DNA of 64,000 nt from Paenibacillus glacialis (GCF_001637205.1 NZ_LVJH01000074.1:124001-188000), one strand, 5' to 3'; counted from the first letter of the stretch, positions 9,389 to 19,514 are shown. Made by a program: numbers and translations. Notes: a model not told the origin generated them from the letters alone.

Positions 9389-10704
9389 AGAAGACCATCC
9401 TTCATAGATTTATACACAAGCTGGGAGAACAGACTATTGGACCAAGCAAACCATTTTCTCGTGAATTGATTCGGATCATCGACATGAAATCCTTCGTGCA
9501 TAAATCCTGTGTCTGCATCTGTCGCCTCTAACATTGCAATCATTTCCAACTTCTCTTCCTTTGTCGAAGCCGTCAACCCTTGCATGGACAAAGCCATATG
9601 CCATATATATCCCTTCGGAGTATGGGGGCTGCCGATGCCTTTAGCCGCTGTACCCTCAAAATAAAAAGGATTCTCCTTGCTCAAGGCAAAACGTCTCGTA
9701 TTCTGATAGATTTCATCATCTGCCGTGACATATCCAAGATAAGGGATTGACATGAGCCCAGGTGTTCCGGCATCATCCATCAAGCAGTAGTTGCCAAAAC
9801 CATCTGTCTCGTAAGCATAGATCGGTCCGAATGTCGGATGACGGTAGATACCATATAACTGGATCCCGTGATCAATATCCGCTTCCAGTGCTTTAAGCTC
9901 TTCCAGAAATCCGATATCTCGGAATACCCATTCCATAATGTCCTGCATCTGACGTAACGCAACAACAGCGAACATATTCCCTGGAATGTTGTAATGAAAG
10001 TCACAAGCATCATCGCTCGACCGGAACCCAGACCAGACCATACCTGTATAATTGACAGGCATACCAAGTCCGTTGTTACGCAATGTGTCTTCAGGAATGC
10101 CGTTATTACGCGTAAAACGGTAAGGTGATAATTCGAAATGGCGCTGCTCGGTTCTAAACAAATCGTATATCTTGACCATCGCTGCCTTAAATCCGGCGTC
10201 GAATATATCCGTCAATCCTGTTTCTTTCCAATAAGCGTGCGCTAGACGCATGGTGAAACAGAGAGAATCAATCTCGAATTTACGTTCCCACACCCATGGG
10301 GACATCTCCGTAATATCGGCCGTGCTCCAATGCCAATCATTAGCCGTCTCATTGAATGCATTCGCGTATGGGTCAATATGAATATATTGAATATGACGCT
10401 TGATTAACCCTCCAATAATGCGCTGAAGATCAACATCATTCTTAGCAAATGGGATGTAATGCATGACCTGCTCCACAGAGTCTCGTAGCCACGAAGCCGG
10501 GATATCTCCGGTGATCACGAACGTCGTTCCGTCATCCATGAGCTTAGTTGTCGTCTCTAGTGTATTCGGGAAGCAGTTCTTGAACTGCTTCAACAGTTTA
10601 GGGCGGTGAGCTAACTTCTCTTCTGCCTCGTTCAATACTTCTTGAATAGCCTGCGGAAGTGGAAACTTCGGCATTGAAATGGTTGGTAGTCTAAATTGTT
10701 CCAT
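9385..10704 (-). CDS. Exo-alpha-mannosidase, glycoside hydrolase family 125
   Basis: 439 residues, typical for GH125 (formerly DUF1237), metal-independent exo-alpha-1,6-mannosidases. Conserved stretches include NTLETTTKLMDDGTTFVITG (residues 47-66), IPASWLRDSVEQV, DPYANAFNE, NDWHW, WERKFE and the C-terminal FHVDDPNQFTRKWFAWSN. There is no signal peptide, so it is cytoplasmic. It lies between the sugar-binding protein gene and the unassigned hydrolase, overlapping the latter. A very similar paralogue lies at 53649-54971. Its role is trimming alpha-1,6-mannose from imported glycans, complementing GH38. Confidence 0.94.
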   Translation of the reverse strand: MEQFRLPTISMPKFPLPQAIQEVLNEAEEKLAHRPKLLKQFKNCFPNTLETTTKLMDDGTTFVITGDIPASWLRDSVEQVMHYIPFAKNDVDLQRIIGGLIKRHIQYIHIDPYANAFNETANDWHWSTADITEMSPWVWERKFEIDSLCFTMRLAHAYWKETGLTDIFDAGFKAAMVKIYDLFRTEQRHFELSPYRFTRNNGIPEDTLRNNGLGMPVNYTGMVWSGFRSSDDACDFHYNIPGNMFAVVALRQMQDIMEWVFRDIGFLEELKALEADIDHGIQLYGIYRHPTFGPIYAYETDGFGNYCLMDDAGTPGLMSIPYLGYVTADDEIYQNTRRFALSKENPFYFEGTAAKGIGSPHTPKGYIWHMALSMQGLTASTKEEKLEMIAMLEATDADTGFMHEGFHVDDPNQFTRKWFAWSNSLFSQLVYKSMKDGLL

Positions 10705-10789
10705 ATCTTCACTCCTTCATATTATATAAATGGGATTAATTTCAAAGTTATATTGGTATTCCAATTCAGTTCTCAATTCACATAGAGCA

Positions 10790-10812
10790 AACGGACAGCT
10801 ATGCTGCCCGTT
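10790..10812 (-). terminator. Weak hairpin after the sugar-binding protein gene
   Basis: A 10-bp stem with one wobble pair (AACGGACAGC with GCTGCCCGTT on the + strand) just downstream of the binding-protein stop and ahead of GH125, followed on the minus strand by TTTGCTC. It more likely attenuates or stabilises the upstream mRNA than ends transcription. Confidence 0.45.
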
Positions 10813-10845
10813 GCCATTAATCATTATGGATTACGTTACATAGCA

Positions 10846-12333
10846 TTATTTCTTTGTTGCTTTCCATTCATCAAATTGCTTTTGAACTTCTGCGATTACT
10901 TTATCAAGTCCTGCTTCTTTGAATTTCTTTGTTGCTTTTGGCAGATAAACTTTAGGATCTACAGACCCTGTGAATAGTGCAGGAATAAATTCTTTAGATA
11001 CGTTATTGATTGCTGCTACTTCTGTTTTTACAGGTGTTGAATCAAATGCAAAACCGAATGTAGGTGCCTCTGTTGCTGAATCATTAAACTTCTTGAAAGC
11101 ATCCCATTTATCAGCAGGCTCATCCGCATGCAGATAAGTCAGGTACATATTTCCAAGCGAGAAGCCAGGCATGGCATAACTATCCTTCATTGCAGGTAGA
11201 TCTTCAATGACATTTTCAGAAATTTTCTTATAATGTGTGCCTTCGATACCATAGTTGATCAAATTACGTAAATATTTATCTGTATTCAAGAGATTCAAGA
11301 ACATCATCGCACGATCAGGGTCACCTGATGTTACTGAAATACCATGCATGGAACCTGCTGCAGACTGCGTATACACATAAGGATCATGCATCGGTGAAGA
11401 TACAATTTCGTAGCCTGCTGGACGAGACCAACCCTTATCGGCATAAGGCTGTGTAATTTCACGATCTGCAAACCATTGACCTGTTTTTATGTTGTCAATA
11501 CCATCGAGTGTCGCTACATCTGGACGTAAGTAACCAGCTTGGTAGAATCTACGCATGGTGTCTAACGATTGTTCCAATTCAGGTGTTTCAAGGACGTTAA
11601 CGACCTTGCCATCTTTGGAATCCATGTACACACCAATTGGCAATTCATCACCTAATACATAGTCAAATGGTAGGTATGGTTTATAGTTCTTAGCAACAGC
11701 TAGCGGTGTAATATTACCAGGCTCGCTCGCTTTAATCGTTTTAAGTAACGGCTCTAGATCTTCCAATGTACGTACATTAGAAATATCCATCTTGTATTTA
11801 TCTAGATATTTCTTATTGAAGCGCCATACCCATTGCTGCCCTAGCTCCTTATTTACAGGAACGCCGTAGATTTCACCTTTAATTTTAGTCCCTTCTAAGA
11901 AACGGGGATCCAAAGCTGCTTTAGTTTCTTTTCCATATTTATCTAATAAATCATTCAATCCCATGAAAGTTCCATTAGCTGCATTACGGCGGAAATCATT
12001 CGTCCAAGATGCTGTAAATGCGATGTCATACGGCTCACCAGAAGCTGTAATGACTTGCATCTTCTTGTCGTAATCGCCCCAATCAAACATGGTAATATCC
12101 AAGGTTGCATTAATTTTTTCTTTTGTATATTTATTAATTTCGCCCAATACAAGATTCAAATCCTTTTGTGGTCCACCAATTAAATACATCTTCAACTCAT
12201 AAGGCTTTAATCCTGATGGATGTGCCGTTGTAGCTTCTTCTTTCGTTTTATTGTTCGAACCACATCCAGCAAGAAGACCAGAAAAAAGCATTGTTCCAAC
12301 AAGAGCGAGCGTTAAACTTTTTTTCACTTTCAT
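10846..12333 (-). CDS. Sugar ABC transporter substrate-binding lipoprotein (LipO type)
   Basis: 495 residues. Lipoprotein signal peptide with lipobox LLAGC (Cys24). The mature part matches the large LipO/YtcQ-type family 1 binding proteins of Paenibacillus (MFDWGDYDKKMQVITASGEPYDI region, DRAMMFLNLL region). It is anchored to the outer face of the membrane and delivers an oligosaccharide to the permease pair encoded just upstream. GGGGGAAAA lies before the ATG. Its placement between the permeases and the GH125/GH38 genes points to a mannose-containing oligosaccharide. No ATPase gene is present; such importers usually use a shared MsmX-type ATPase. Confidence 0.92.
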   Translation of the reverse strand: MKVKKSLTLALVGTMLFSGLLAGCGSNNKTKEEATTAHPSGLKPYELKMYLIGGPQKDLNLVLGEINKYTKEKINATLDITMFDWGDYDKKMQVITASGEPYDIAFTASWTNDFRRNAANGTFMGLNDLLDKYGKETKAALDPRFLEGTKIKGEIYGVPVNKELGQQWVWRFNKKYLDKYKMDISNVRTLEDLEPLLKTIKASEPGNITPLAVAKNYKPYLPFDYVLGDELPIGVYMDSKDGKVVNVLETPELEQSLDTMRRFYQAGYLRPDVATLDGIDNIKTGQWFADREITQPYADKGWSRPAGYEIVSSPMHDPYVYTQSAAGSMHGISVTSGDPDRAMMFLNLLNTDKYLRNLINYGIEGTHYKKISENVIEDLPAMKDSYAMPGFSLGNMYLTYLHADEPADKWDAFKKFNDSATEAPTFGFAFDSTPVKTEVAAINNVSKEFIPALFTGSVDPKVYLPKATKKFKEAGLDKVIAEVQKQFDEWKATKK

Positions 12334-12419
12334 TTCTATTTTCCCCCTAATAGATTGATGAACTCTTTATTTATATCGATTCCTCAAAAAGGAATACGAA
12401 TAAATACAACTTAGAAGTG

Positions 12420-13343
12420 TTATTCCTTCAAAGAACCGACTGTTAAGCCTTGAACGAAATACTTTTGGAAGAACGGATAAGCTAAAGCAATCGGCAATGT
12501 AGCAAGTACAACCATCGCCATACGAACCGTTTCCTTCGGCATTGTCGCTGCAATCTCAAAACTTGATCCCATCTGCATACTGTTCTGAATAACGAACTCC
12601 ATATTATTCTGAATACGCATTAGCATGGCTTGAAGCGGTACAAGCTTCGCATCATCAATATACAACAGTGCATTAAACCAATCATTCCAATAGCCAAGCG
12701 TACAGAACAATCCGATGGTTGCAATACCCGGCAATGAAATCGGAAGTACAATTTGTACGAACGTCCGTAATTCCCCGGAGCCATCAATCTTCGCAGCTTC
12801 AACTAGTGCATCAGGCACTGTCGTCAGGAAGAATGTACGCATTACAAGAATAAAGAATGCATTCATCGCAATCGGTAATATCAAAGCCCAAATCGTATTG
12901 TATAGATGTAAAAATTGTGTAGCCACGATATAGTTTGGAACCATTCCGCCTGAAAATAACATCGTAAAGAATGCGAAAAAGCTGAAAAAATTACGATAAC
13001 GGAACGTTCTTCTCGAAAGGACATAGGCATAGGTTGTAATTAAAATTAAGCTAATGATCGTTCCTATGACAGTAACCGTCAATGTGACTCCCAATGAACG
13101 AAGCAATTGATCACCCGTGCTAAAGACAAACTCATAAGCCGCCATACTAAATTTATCTGGTATTAAGCTAAAGCCATTTATAGCGAGTACCTTCTCATCT
13201 GTAAAAGAAATTGCAATGACAAACAAAAACGGAAACACACAAGTAAAGGCAAACAATCCAATCATAATGTTTAATACCACATTCCAAAAGGAAGAAATGG
13301 CGTTGTTGTCGACTTCTTTTTCCTTAGGCTTGAATATCCTCAT
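12420..13343 (-). CDS. Carbohydrate ABC transporter permease (YtcP/LplC type)
   Basis: 307 residues with about six membrane segments. The EAA loop that contacts the ATPase is visible as ALVEAAKIDGSGELRTFVQIVLP. The C-terminus FFQKYFVQGLTVGSLKE is the typical YtcP ending. It forms the importer with the permease encoded immediately upstream (19 bases between genes) and the lipoprotein downstream. An AAGGAAGG stretch precedes the ATG. Confidence 0.92.
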   Translation of the reverse strand: MRIFKPKEKEVDNNAISSFWNVVLNIMIGLFAFTCVFPFLFVIAISFTDEKVLAINGFSLIPDKFSMAAYEFVFSTGDQLLRSLGVTLTVTVIGTIISLILITTYAYVLSRRTFRYRNFFSFFAFFTMLFSGGMVPNYIVATQFLHLYNTIWALILPIAMNAFFILVMRTFFLTTVPDALVEAAKIDGSGELRTFVQIVLPISLPGIATIGLFCTLGYWNDWFNALLYIDDAKLVPLQAMLMRIQNNMEFVIQNSMQMGSSFEIAATMPKETVRMAMVVLATLPIALAYPFFQKYFVQGLTVGSLKE

Positions 13344-13362
13344 AACGTCACTGCCTTCCTTT

Positions 13363-14292
13363 CTAGAATATAGCGTTTTCTTTGCTGATCTTCTTCACAA
13401 TATAATTTGTCAACATAACTAAGATAAAGCCTACAACCGATTGATATAATCCTGCTGCTGTACTCATACCTAGGTTACCTGTTGTACTCATGCTTCGGTA
13501 GATATACGTATCGATAACATTCGTCACCGAGTATATAGCACCGGAATCCCGTGGGATTTGATAGAACAAACCGAAGTCAGATCTAAAGATACCGCCAATC
13601 GCTAGGATGGTTAGAATGATCATTAATGGTTTAAGTAAAGGAAGCGTAATATATTTAATTTGCTGCCATTTACTGGCACCATCAATCATAGCCGCTTCAT
13701 AGTAAGACTTGTCGATGCCCGCAATTGCGGCTAAGTAAACTACGCTTGAATAACCAATTGATTTCCAAATCCCCATAAATATGATGATAAATGGCCAGAA
13801 GCGTGAATCCGCATACCAAGAAACTGGGTCGCCTCCAAAGAAAACAATAATTTGATTCAATATCCCTTTATCTACACTTAGGAAGCTGAACGTAAAGAAA
13901 CCAATAATGACCCAAGACAAAAAGTAAGGCATGAACATCGCTGTTTGATAAACTTTAGCCATCCTTTTGTTTACAAGCTCATTTAATGCGATCGCAATGG
14001 TAACCGCCAGAACAAGACCCAAAAAGATCAAAGCTACGTTATAAAGAATCGTATTTCTTGTAATGAGATAGGCATCTTCTGTTGAAAATAAAAATTTGAA
14101 ATTATCAATTCCAACCCACTCACTATTTAAAACGCTTGCAAAGAAACCATCCCGATGAATTTTAAAATCCTTGAACGCAATAATGGTTCCAAACATCGGT
14201 AAATAACAGAAAATCAAAAACCATAATGTCCCCGGCAATACCATAAACCACAAAGCTTTATCATTTTTTAAGCTTTTGAAAAATGCAGACAT
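13363..14292 (-). CDS. Carbohydrate ABC transporter permease (LplB type)
   Basis: 309 residues from the preferred start. Six predicted membrane segments; EAA loop SYYEAAMIDGASKWQQIKYITLP; C-terminus of the LplB kind (NYIVKKISKENAIF). I chose the ATG at 14292 because AAGGGGGATG lies 9 bases upstream; the longer frame to 14346 has no such site. It is the first gene of the leftward transporter/hydrolase operon, with a cre-like element about 110 bases upstream. Confidence 0.92.
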   Translation of the reverse strand: MSAFFKSLKNDKALWFMVLPGTLWFLIFCYLPMFGTIIAFKDFKIHRDGFFASVLNSEWVGIDNFKFLFSTEDAYLITRNTILYNVALIFLGLVLAVTIAIALNELVNKRMAKVYQTAMFMPYFLSWVIIGFFTFSFLSVDKGILNQIIVFFGGDPVSWYADSRFWPFIIIFMGIWKSIGYSSVVYLAAIAGIDKSYYEAAMIDGASKWQQIKYITLPLLKPLMIILTILAIGGIFRSDFGLFYQIPRDSGAIYSVTNVIDTYIYRSMSTTGNLGMSTAAGLYQSVVGFILVMLTNYIVKKISKENAIF

Positions 14293-14401
14293 TTTTTCTA
14301 CATCCCCCTTCTCTATCCCCCAAAAAAAATCACCTATAAAACCCACATACCCTTTAGACCCTTTTTCCTTGCCCCCTAATACTATCTTTAATAATGCGCT
14401 A

Positions 14402-14415
14402 TAAAAGCGTTTTCA
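14402..14415 (-). promoter_or_regulatory. Candidate catabolite-responsive element (cre) before the mannoside operon
   Basis: TGAAAACGCTTTTA on the minus strand matches the CcpA cre consensus TGWAANCGNTNWCA at 13 of 14 positions. It lies in the promoter region of the LplB-type gene, where CcpA repression of a glycan operon is expected. Confidence 0.5.
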
Positions 14416-14465
14416 TAAAGTTGAAAAACTCCATAATCATATGTAAAAATTAAAGATCTAACTAT

Positions 14466-14488
14466 AAAAAAAAGAGAAGTTTCTCTTT
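14466..14488 (-). terminator. Intrinsic terminator of the kinase/regulator pair
   Basis: On the minus strand, AAAGAGAA AC TTCTCTTT is followed by a run of T. It lies just downstream of the response-regulator stop and upstream of the transporter operon, separating the two transcription units. Confidence 0.7.
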
Positions 14489-14543
14489 ACCAACGCTCGT
14501 GAACCCCTTATTGAACGCGATCATGGGAACTCCTCTATTGATT

Positions 14544-16118
14544 CTAAGCTTTTGTTTTTTTGTACATATTTCGGAGTTCTGTCGGGGATACCCCTACTGA
14601 CTTTTTGAACTGCCGATAGAAATAGGTTGGATCTAAGTACCCTACTTCGTTCGCGATTTCATTGGTTAACAACGTCGTTTGAAGCAGCAGTTGTCTTGCC
14701 TTTTCAATTCGAAACTGATTCACATAATCAGAGAAACTACTCCCCATTTCTTTCTGAAATAGCTGTCCCAAATAATTGGGATGCATGTCCATTCGCTGAC
14801 TGAGCGTTTTGAGTGATAGCTCTTCTCGAAAGTGTTTGCTAACTTGGTCAACCATATATCTCGTATTCGCACTCAAATGATCATCCACTAACGATAATTG
14901 GTCGAGCGTCACTTTCACACTCTCCTGTACATGGTGAACCAACTGCTCGATCGTATCTATGCGGAGTAATGGATTAAACACCGCACTATAATCAGAATTC
15001 TTCTCTATATTTTTTGCGATCAATATTAATTTAATGGCTACGTTGTAAGTATCTATGCGAGTTAACATCGTACAGCCTAACAGCTTTTCAAACGTTTCTC
15101 CGATAAATTGGTTCGTTGCCTCCCGCTCTCCAGATAACAATAATTTAGTGAATGCTTCATAATCAATTTCAATCTTCTCCATATGTAAATCCATAATCGG
15201 TAGTTGATCCACATCAACAATCGGATAGCCAGGCAACATGAGATGATCTACATATAAACTCTTTGCTTTTTCATAACTTCGCGGGACATCTTGATAACGA
15301 TGTTCTTTGCTTCCTACCGTAATCCAGACGGACTGTTCCAGTTCACGCATAATTTCATACTGCATTTGTTTCAGGACACTATATATCCTTTCTTTGTTCT
15401 CATCTTCAGAATTCTCAGCAATAATTACAACAAGATCGCCTTCCCTATCCACAAATATATAGACCGTCCCCAACTCACCTACGGACTGCATAGCGATGCG
15501 GTAACATTGTTCCATGAGTTGATTTCGTCGCATGTTAAGCTGGGTTTCATCTCCCTCATGTTCCGTAATAAGTCGAATGGCAGCTACCGTAAAAAATGGA
15601 CAGTTCAGCGAAATATTCAATACTTCTGAACGATGCTGTAGCTCTTGTGGGTCTATCTTTCCGCTCACCCAGCGATTCAAAATATTGTTGCGTAGATCTT
15701 GCCAATCCCCCATAGCACGAAATCGATTAACATCTTCCTGATTCAGGACTTCAGTAATATGTTGAATGGTCGATTCCAATTCCTTTATATTAATCGGTTT
15801 AAGAATATAGTTTTCAATACCGAGACTCATTCCTGCTTTTAAATACTCAAATTGCTCATACCCGCTTAAGATAATAAATCTCATTTTGGAATCAAAGAGT
15901 TTTACTTGTTGAATCAGTTCAAGTCCCGTAAGCTTTGGCATCGTAATATCCGTAATTAATATGTCTATGGCTTCGTTATGGTTTTGCAAAAATACTAAAG
16001 CTTCTTCTCCATTACAAGCTTGTCCAGCGATTCTTAATCCATAATCTTCCCATTCGATGACCGAACGTAATCCTTCAAGAATAAAAGGTTCGTCATCTAC
16101 GATAAGTACGTTACGCAT
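14544..16118 (-). CDS. YesN-type response regulator, receiver plus AraC helix-turn-helix
   Basis: 524 residues. The receiver domain (about 1-120) has acidic residues Asp8-Asp9, phospho-acceptor Asp57 (LITDITMP) and Lys107 (ILKP). A middle linker region follows, then a C-terminal AraC domain (about 420-520) with two helix-turn-helix units (LSLKTLSQRMDMHPNYLGQLF and a second ending FYRQFKKSVGVSP). The start overlaps the stop of the kinase gene by 8 bases, so the pair is coupled. It should activate the importer/hydrolase operon immediately downstream when the kinase senses its glycan. Confidence 0.93.
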   Translation of the reverse strand: MRNVLIVDDEPFILEGLRSVIEWEDYGLRIAGQACNGEEALVFLQNHNEAIDILITDITMPKLTGLELIQQVKLFDSKMRFIILSGYEQFEYLKAGMSLGIENYILKPINIKELESTIQHITEVLNQEDVNRFRAMGDWQDLRNNILNRWVSGKIDPQELQHRSEVLNISLNCPFFTVAAIRLITEHEGDETQLNMRRNQLMEQCYRIAMQSVGELGTVYIFVDREGDLVVIIAENSEDENKERIYSVLKQMQYEIMRELEQSVWITVGSKEHRYQDVPRSYEKAKSLYVDHLMLPGYPIVDVDQLPIMDLHMEKIEIDYEAFTKLLLSGEREATNQFIGETFEKLLGCTMLTRIDTYNVAIKLILIAKNIEKNSDYSAVFNPLLRIDTIEQLVHHVQESVKVTLDQLSLVDDHLSANTRYMVDQVSKHFREELSLKTLSQRMDMHPNYLGQLFQKEMGSSFSDYVNQFRIEKARQLLLQTTLLTNEIANEVGYLDPTYFYRQFKKSVGVSPTELRNMYKKTKA

Positions 16119-17931
16119 GATTCGTAATCTCCCTTACTGCTGGTATATTCAAAATGATTGTGGTTCCTTTATCTACTTCACTTGCAATCACTAATCCATA
16201 TTCAGTTCCATAATAAATTTTAATTCTTTCATTCACATTACACAGTCCCACTGAGGAAGGAAGCGCATCCATTTTTATATTAGCTTGAAGCATTTGTTGC
16301 AACTCCGCCAGTTTGCTGGGCATAATTCCTTTTCCATTATCACTTAAAATAATCTGAATTAACTCATCGGATTCAACAACCTCAATTCGAATCAGATTGT
16401 CGGAACGCTCAGGTCGGAATCCGTGAACAATATAATTCTCAATGATCGGTTGAATAAGCAGTTTGACGATAGAGCAATTCATGACTACTTCATTTATCTG
16501 TAACTCAATTTGGAGCCTATTCTCATGTCTAATCTGGAACAACTCAAGATACAGCTTACAGTATTCAATTTCATCGGCGATAGTAACAATCATACTTTTC
16601 TTAACTATACTTCGGAACAATGTCGACAATATGTAAATCATCTGGCCTACATCTTTCGCCCCTTGCGAAATCGCCCTCATTCGAATAACCTCAAGCGTAT
16701 TATATAAAAAGTGCGGATTAATCTGCGATTGAAAAGCAACCAATTCAGCATTTTTTTGCGTAATTTCCGAGATATACACTTTATTAATATACAGTTCTAA
16801 CCTTTCACACATATAGTTGAAATTGTTGGCAATGAGCTGTAATTCATCCTCCCTATGAAGATGAATACGTGTGCTTAAATCACCTTCTTGTAAACGCTTC
16901 ATTGCTTTAATAATGATCTTTACTTTTTTAGAAAAACGTAAGATAATACCGTACGTAAAAGCCATTGCTATGATTATAAGTGTAGTCGTTATTCCGATAA
17001 TCCAGTTTCGTACACCACTCATATCTGTATTTATCTGTGACTTTTGAATAATCCCCGCTACAATAAGACCTGAGCTATTCGTTGTATTTAAATAAACCTT
17101 GGATGGTTCATCCAGTGCAGCCCAGCCGTCCGAATAAAGACCTGCCATATAGGGATAATGCTGTCCGCCATACCCTTTCATCGAGTCATACATGACATCT
17201 CCTACTGGCGTTAGAACCAGCAGTTGCCCATTTTGCTCTGTACGCTTTGATCCTAACCATTCAGAGATAGACTTGGAATCAAAATCTATAATGAGCACAC
17301 CAATCGTTTTCAATGAAATCGGATCTTTAATTTCCCTAGACATCGTATATAAATTGTCAGCATCCCCCCTTTCATTCCTGATAAATGAATTATTTTTTTC
17401 CGAGAGCCATCCATTTTTCGGTAAGGGCGCTTGTTGATCAGCATTATCTATTTCGCTCATGTAGACTTGCCGTGTATTATTGTTATATAAATAATAAAAT
17501 TCCTTCTCTGTACTGTATAAGATGATATTTTCAACACCCATTTGCTGCTTCAGATAGTTTTTAAAATAAGTATCGAAAGTGCGTGGTAGAAAGCTCCCAA
17601 TTTCTGAATAGCGATTTAAACGGTATTTGAGATACGCCTCATAATCATGTTGCAAGAAATAGGCCAAATCCTCACTTAAAGATGCATCGCTATACATTTG
17701 TTGGATGGCCAATTGAATGCTTTCGTATTGCTGATTCATGTACAGACTTACGTAATCCAGCGCCTCTCGATTGGCATCTACATGTTCGCGGGTTATGGTT
17801 TGTTCATAATACTTATAAACAGTAATTGATGATGCTATCAACGTAATAATGATGATCGATGAGTAAATAGCCAAAATTTTATTGAACAGTTTGCGTTGTA
17901 AATGATAATGATAAAATTTCTTTATATTCAT
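16111..17931 (-). CDS. YesM-type membrane sensor histidine kinase
   Basis: 606 residues from the preferred ATG at 17931 (AAGAAGG eight bases upstream; the longer frame to 18015 lacks a site). Membrane segments at about 17-39 and 309-332 flank an extracellular Cache-like sensor region. A HAMP domain follows (about 332-385), then a His_kinase domain with QSQINPHFLYNTLE (phospho-acceptor His407) and a HATPase_c domain with an N-box PIIENYIVHG and a G-box DNGKGI. Partner of the overlapping response regulator. Likely ligand: a mannose-containing oligosaccharide, inferred from the controlled operon only. Confidence 0.93.
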   Translation of the reverse strand: MNIKKFYHYHLQRKLFNKILAIYSSIIIITLIASSITVYKYYEQTITREHVDANREALDYVSLYMNQQYESIQLAIQQMYSDASLSEDLAYFLQHDYEAYLKYRLNRYSEIGSFLPRTFDTYFKNYLKQQMGVENIILYSTEKEFYYLYNNNTRQVYMSEIDNADQQAPLPKNGWLSEKNNSFIRNERGDADNLYTMSREIKDPISLKTIGVLIIDFDSKSISEWLGSKRTEQNGQLLVLTPVGDVMYDSMKGYGGQHYPYMAGLYSDGWAALDEPSKVYLNTTNSSGLIVAGIIQKSQINTDMSGVRNWIIGITTTLIIIAMAFTYGIILRFSKKVKIIIKAMKRLQEGDLSTRIHLHREDELQLIANNFNYMCERLELYINKVYISEITQKNAELVAFQSQINPHFLYNTLEVIRMRAISQGAKDVGQMIYILSTLFRSIVKKSMIVTIADEIEYCKLYLELFQIRHENRLQIELQINEVVMNCSIVKLLIQPIIENYIVHGFRPERSDNLIRIEVVESDELIQIILSDNGKGIMPSKLAELQQMLQANIKMDALPSSVGLCNVNERIKIYYGTEYGLVIASEVDKGTTIILNIPAVREITNHA

Positions 17932-18247
17932 CAAAGCTGCCTTCTTTCCATAGTTATCCTTTAGGACTAGAAGTTTAACATCCCCCTGCTTTATCTGCAA
18001 TGGAAGCGCACACATTTTTTATATGTAAAATTATGGACCTTGATTATTTTGCTTCAAATCGATTATAGTTAATTTCTAATCCCCCACAAACCTAACTACA
18101 ACCCATTTGATCTATCGTCTCCCACCACAAGTTTGGGAGGTTATTACTCACGTTTCTAACTAACCATAAACTTAATTCCCGACTACAAGAACTTTCCGAC
18201 TATTCCTCCAGTTCATGGTGACTGATTTCGGAAGCCGCAAGCAGAGA
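17932..18247. other. Gene-free stretch upstream of the YesM-type kinase
   Basis: About 300 bases containing the kinase promoter region and a short CTCCCA/TGGGAG inverted repeat near 18119-18140. I see no reading frame with coding character and no riboswitch I recognise. Confidence 0.5.
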
Positions 18248-18295
18248 AAAGACTGGAAAAGGATCGGGATAATCCCCAATCCATTTCCAGTCTTT
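18248..18295 (-). terminator. Intrinsic terminator of the alanyl-tRNA editing gene
   Basis: Perfect 12-bp inverted repeat AAAGACTGGAAA / TTTCCAGTCTTT (18248-18259 with 18284-18295), ending in T-rich sequence on the minus strand, directly after the leftward gene that ends at 18324. Confidence 0.8.
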
Positions 18296-18323
18296 AGTGA
18301 TTTTGTAGACAGCAATTAGAACT

Positions 18324-19514
18324 TTAATGCTCACTATGTGTGATGTTCAGTGTTTCTCTTGTAAATTCATAGAAAGTAAAAGCATCCTCCCAGGTCGGGA
18401 ATCCAGCCTGTGCCATTTTATCGCTACCTCCACCTTTTCCATTGAATGATCCCAAGTTTGCTTTGAAGAACGCCCCACATGAAGGGTCAAAACTGCCATT
18501 ATGCGCAAAAACAACCTTATTCTCCGTAGCAGTAGCAAGTAGTACCGGCAGATCACTATCTGCAGTCAGCTTAACCGCTAGGTTTTGTAAATCTTTAAGT
18601 GACTTGTCCTCAAAAATATGAGCCAGCAGACTGCCCTTACGATTGGATAACAATTCCTGTGCCACATAACTATCATTGTTCTCCTTAAGAGAAGCCAGCT
18701 CGGCCTGAAGCTGTCTCTGCTCATTCTCCCACTTTTCTACCCGGTCAATAATTTCATCTTTACCCGTATTGAATTTGGCAGACAAAGTGCCCAAAATGCG
18801 CATGCTTTCATTAAATTCCTCTAAAGCGCGGTATCCGCATTTGAAGTAAATTCGAGTGTTCCCCTTCTGCTTGTCCGCCTTCATCAACTTGATCATGCCA
18901 ATTTCGCCCGTTGACGAGACATGTGTCCCTCCGCATGCGTTGTATTCCACGTCTTTAATTTCAACAATACGGATATTTTCTGTCACTTTAGGCTGTTTGA
19001 CAAGCTGTAAGCGAACTACTTCTTCCCCCGTAACAAAATAACTAATGATGTTGTGGTTCAGATAAATTTGTCGGTTCACTTCATTTTCGATGCAAGTCAG
19101 TTGATCCGCAGACAGTTCTGGTTGTTCCACATCAATAGTCGCAGAATCAGTACCCAGATGGAAACTTAAGGTTATTGCCTGATATAGATCACGGCACACT
19201 GCCGAGAGCAGATGCTGCCCACTGTGCTGCTGCATATGGTCAAATCTTCTGGTCCAATTAATCTGGCAATTTACTACCTCGGTCTCTTCTGGCAGACGCG
19301 CCAGCTTATGTAGTATTTCATCTCCTTCACTGATCACATCAAGCACAGGAATTCCATTAATAAAACCTTCATCACAGGGCTGTCCGCCCCCATCCGGATA
19401 AAAAGCGGTCTCTTCTAGAATGACATAATACCCGTCTGCTCTTTCCATGGTTTTGTTGACGCCTGTTTGCCATTCGGTCAAATAGGTAGAATCGTAATAT
19501 AGCTTTTTAGTCAT
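18324..19514 (-). CDS. Alanyl-tRNA editing protein, AlaX-L type with DHHA1 domain
   Basis: 396 residues from the ATG at 19514, chosen for the AGGGAGGAAG site 6 bases upstream. The N-terminal part resembles the alanyl-tRNA synthetase editing domain, with zinc ligands His97 and His101 (HSGQH) and Cys194 and His198 (CGGTH). A coiled-coil linker (about 255-300) follows, then a DHHA1 domain ending GKGGGSDKMAQAG. There is no catalytic aminoacylation domain, so it is a free-standing editor that hydrolyses Ser-tRNA(Ala) or Gly-tRNA(Ala) in the cytoplasm. It is a monocistronic gene followed by its own terminator. Confidence 0.92.
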   Translation of the reverse strand: MTKKLYYDSTYLTEWQTGVNKTMERADGYYVILEETAFYPDGGGQPCDEGFINGIPVLDVISEGDEILHKLARLPEETEVVNCQINWTRRFDHMQQHSGQHLLSAVCRDLYQAITLSFHLGTDSATIDVEQPELSADQLTCIENEVNRQIYLNHNIISYFVTGEEVVRLQLVKQPKVTENIRIVEIKDVEYNACGGTHVSSTGEIGMIKLMKADKQKGNTRIYFKCGYRALEEFNESMRILGTLSAKFNTGKDEIIDRVEKWENEQRQLQAELASLKENNDSYVAQELLSNRKGSLLAHIFEDKSLKDLQNLAVKLTADSDLPVLLATATENKVVFAHNGSFDPSCGAFFKANLGSFNGKGGGSDKMAQAGFPTWEDAFTFYEFTRETLNITHSEH

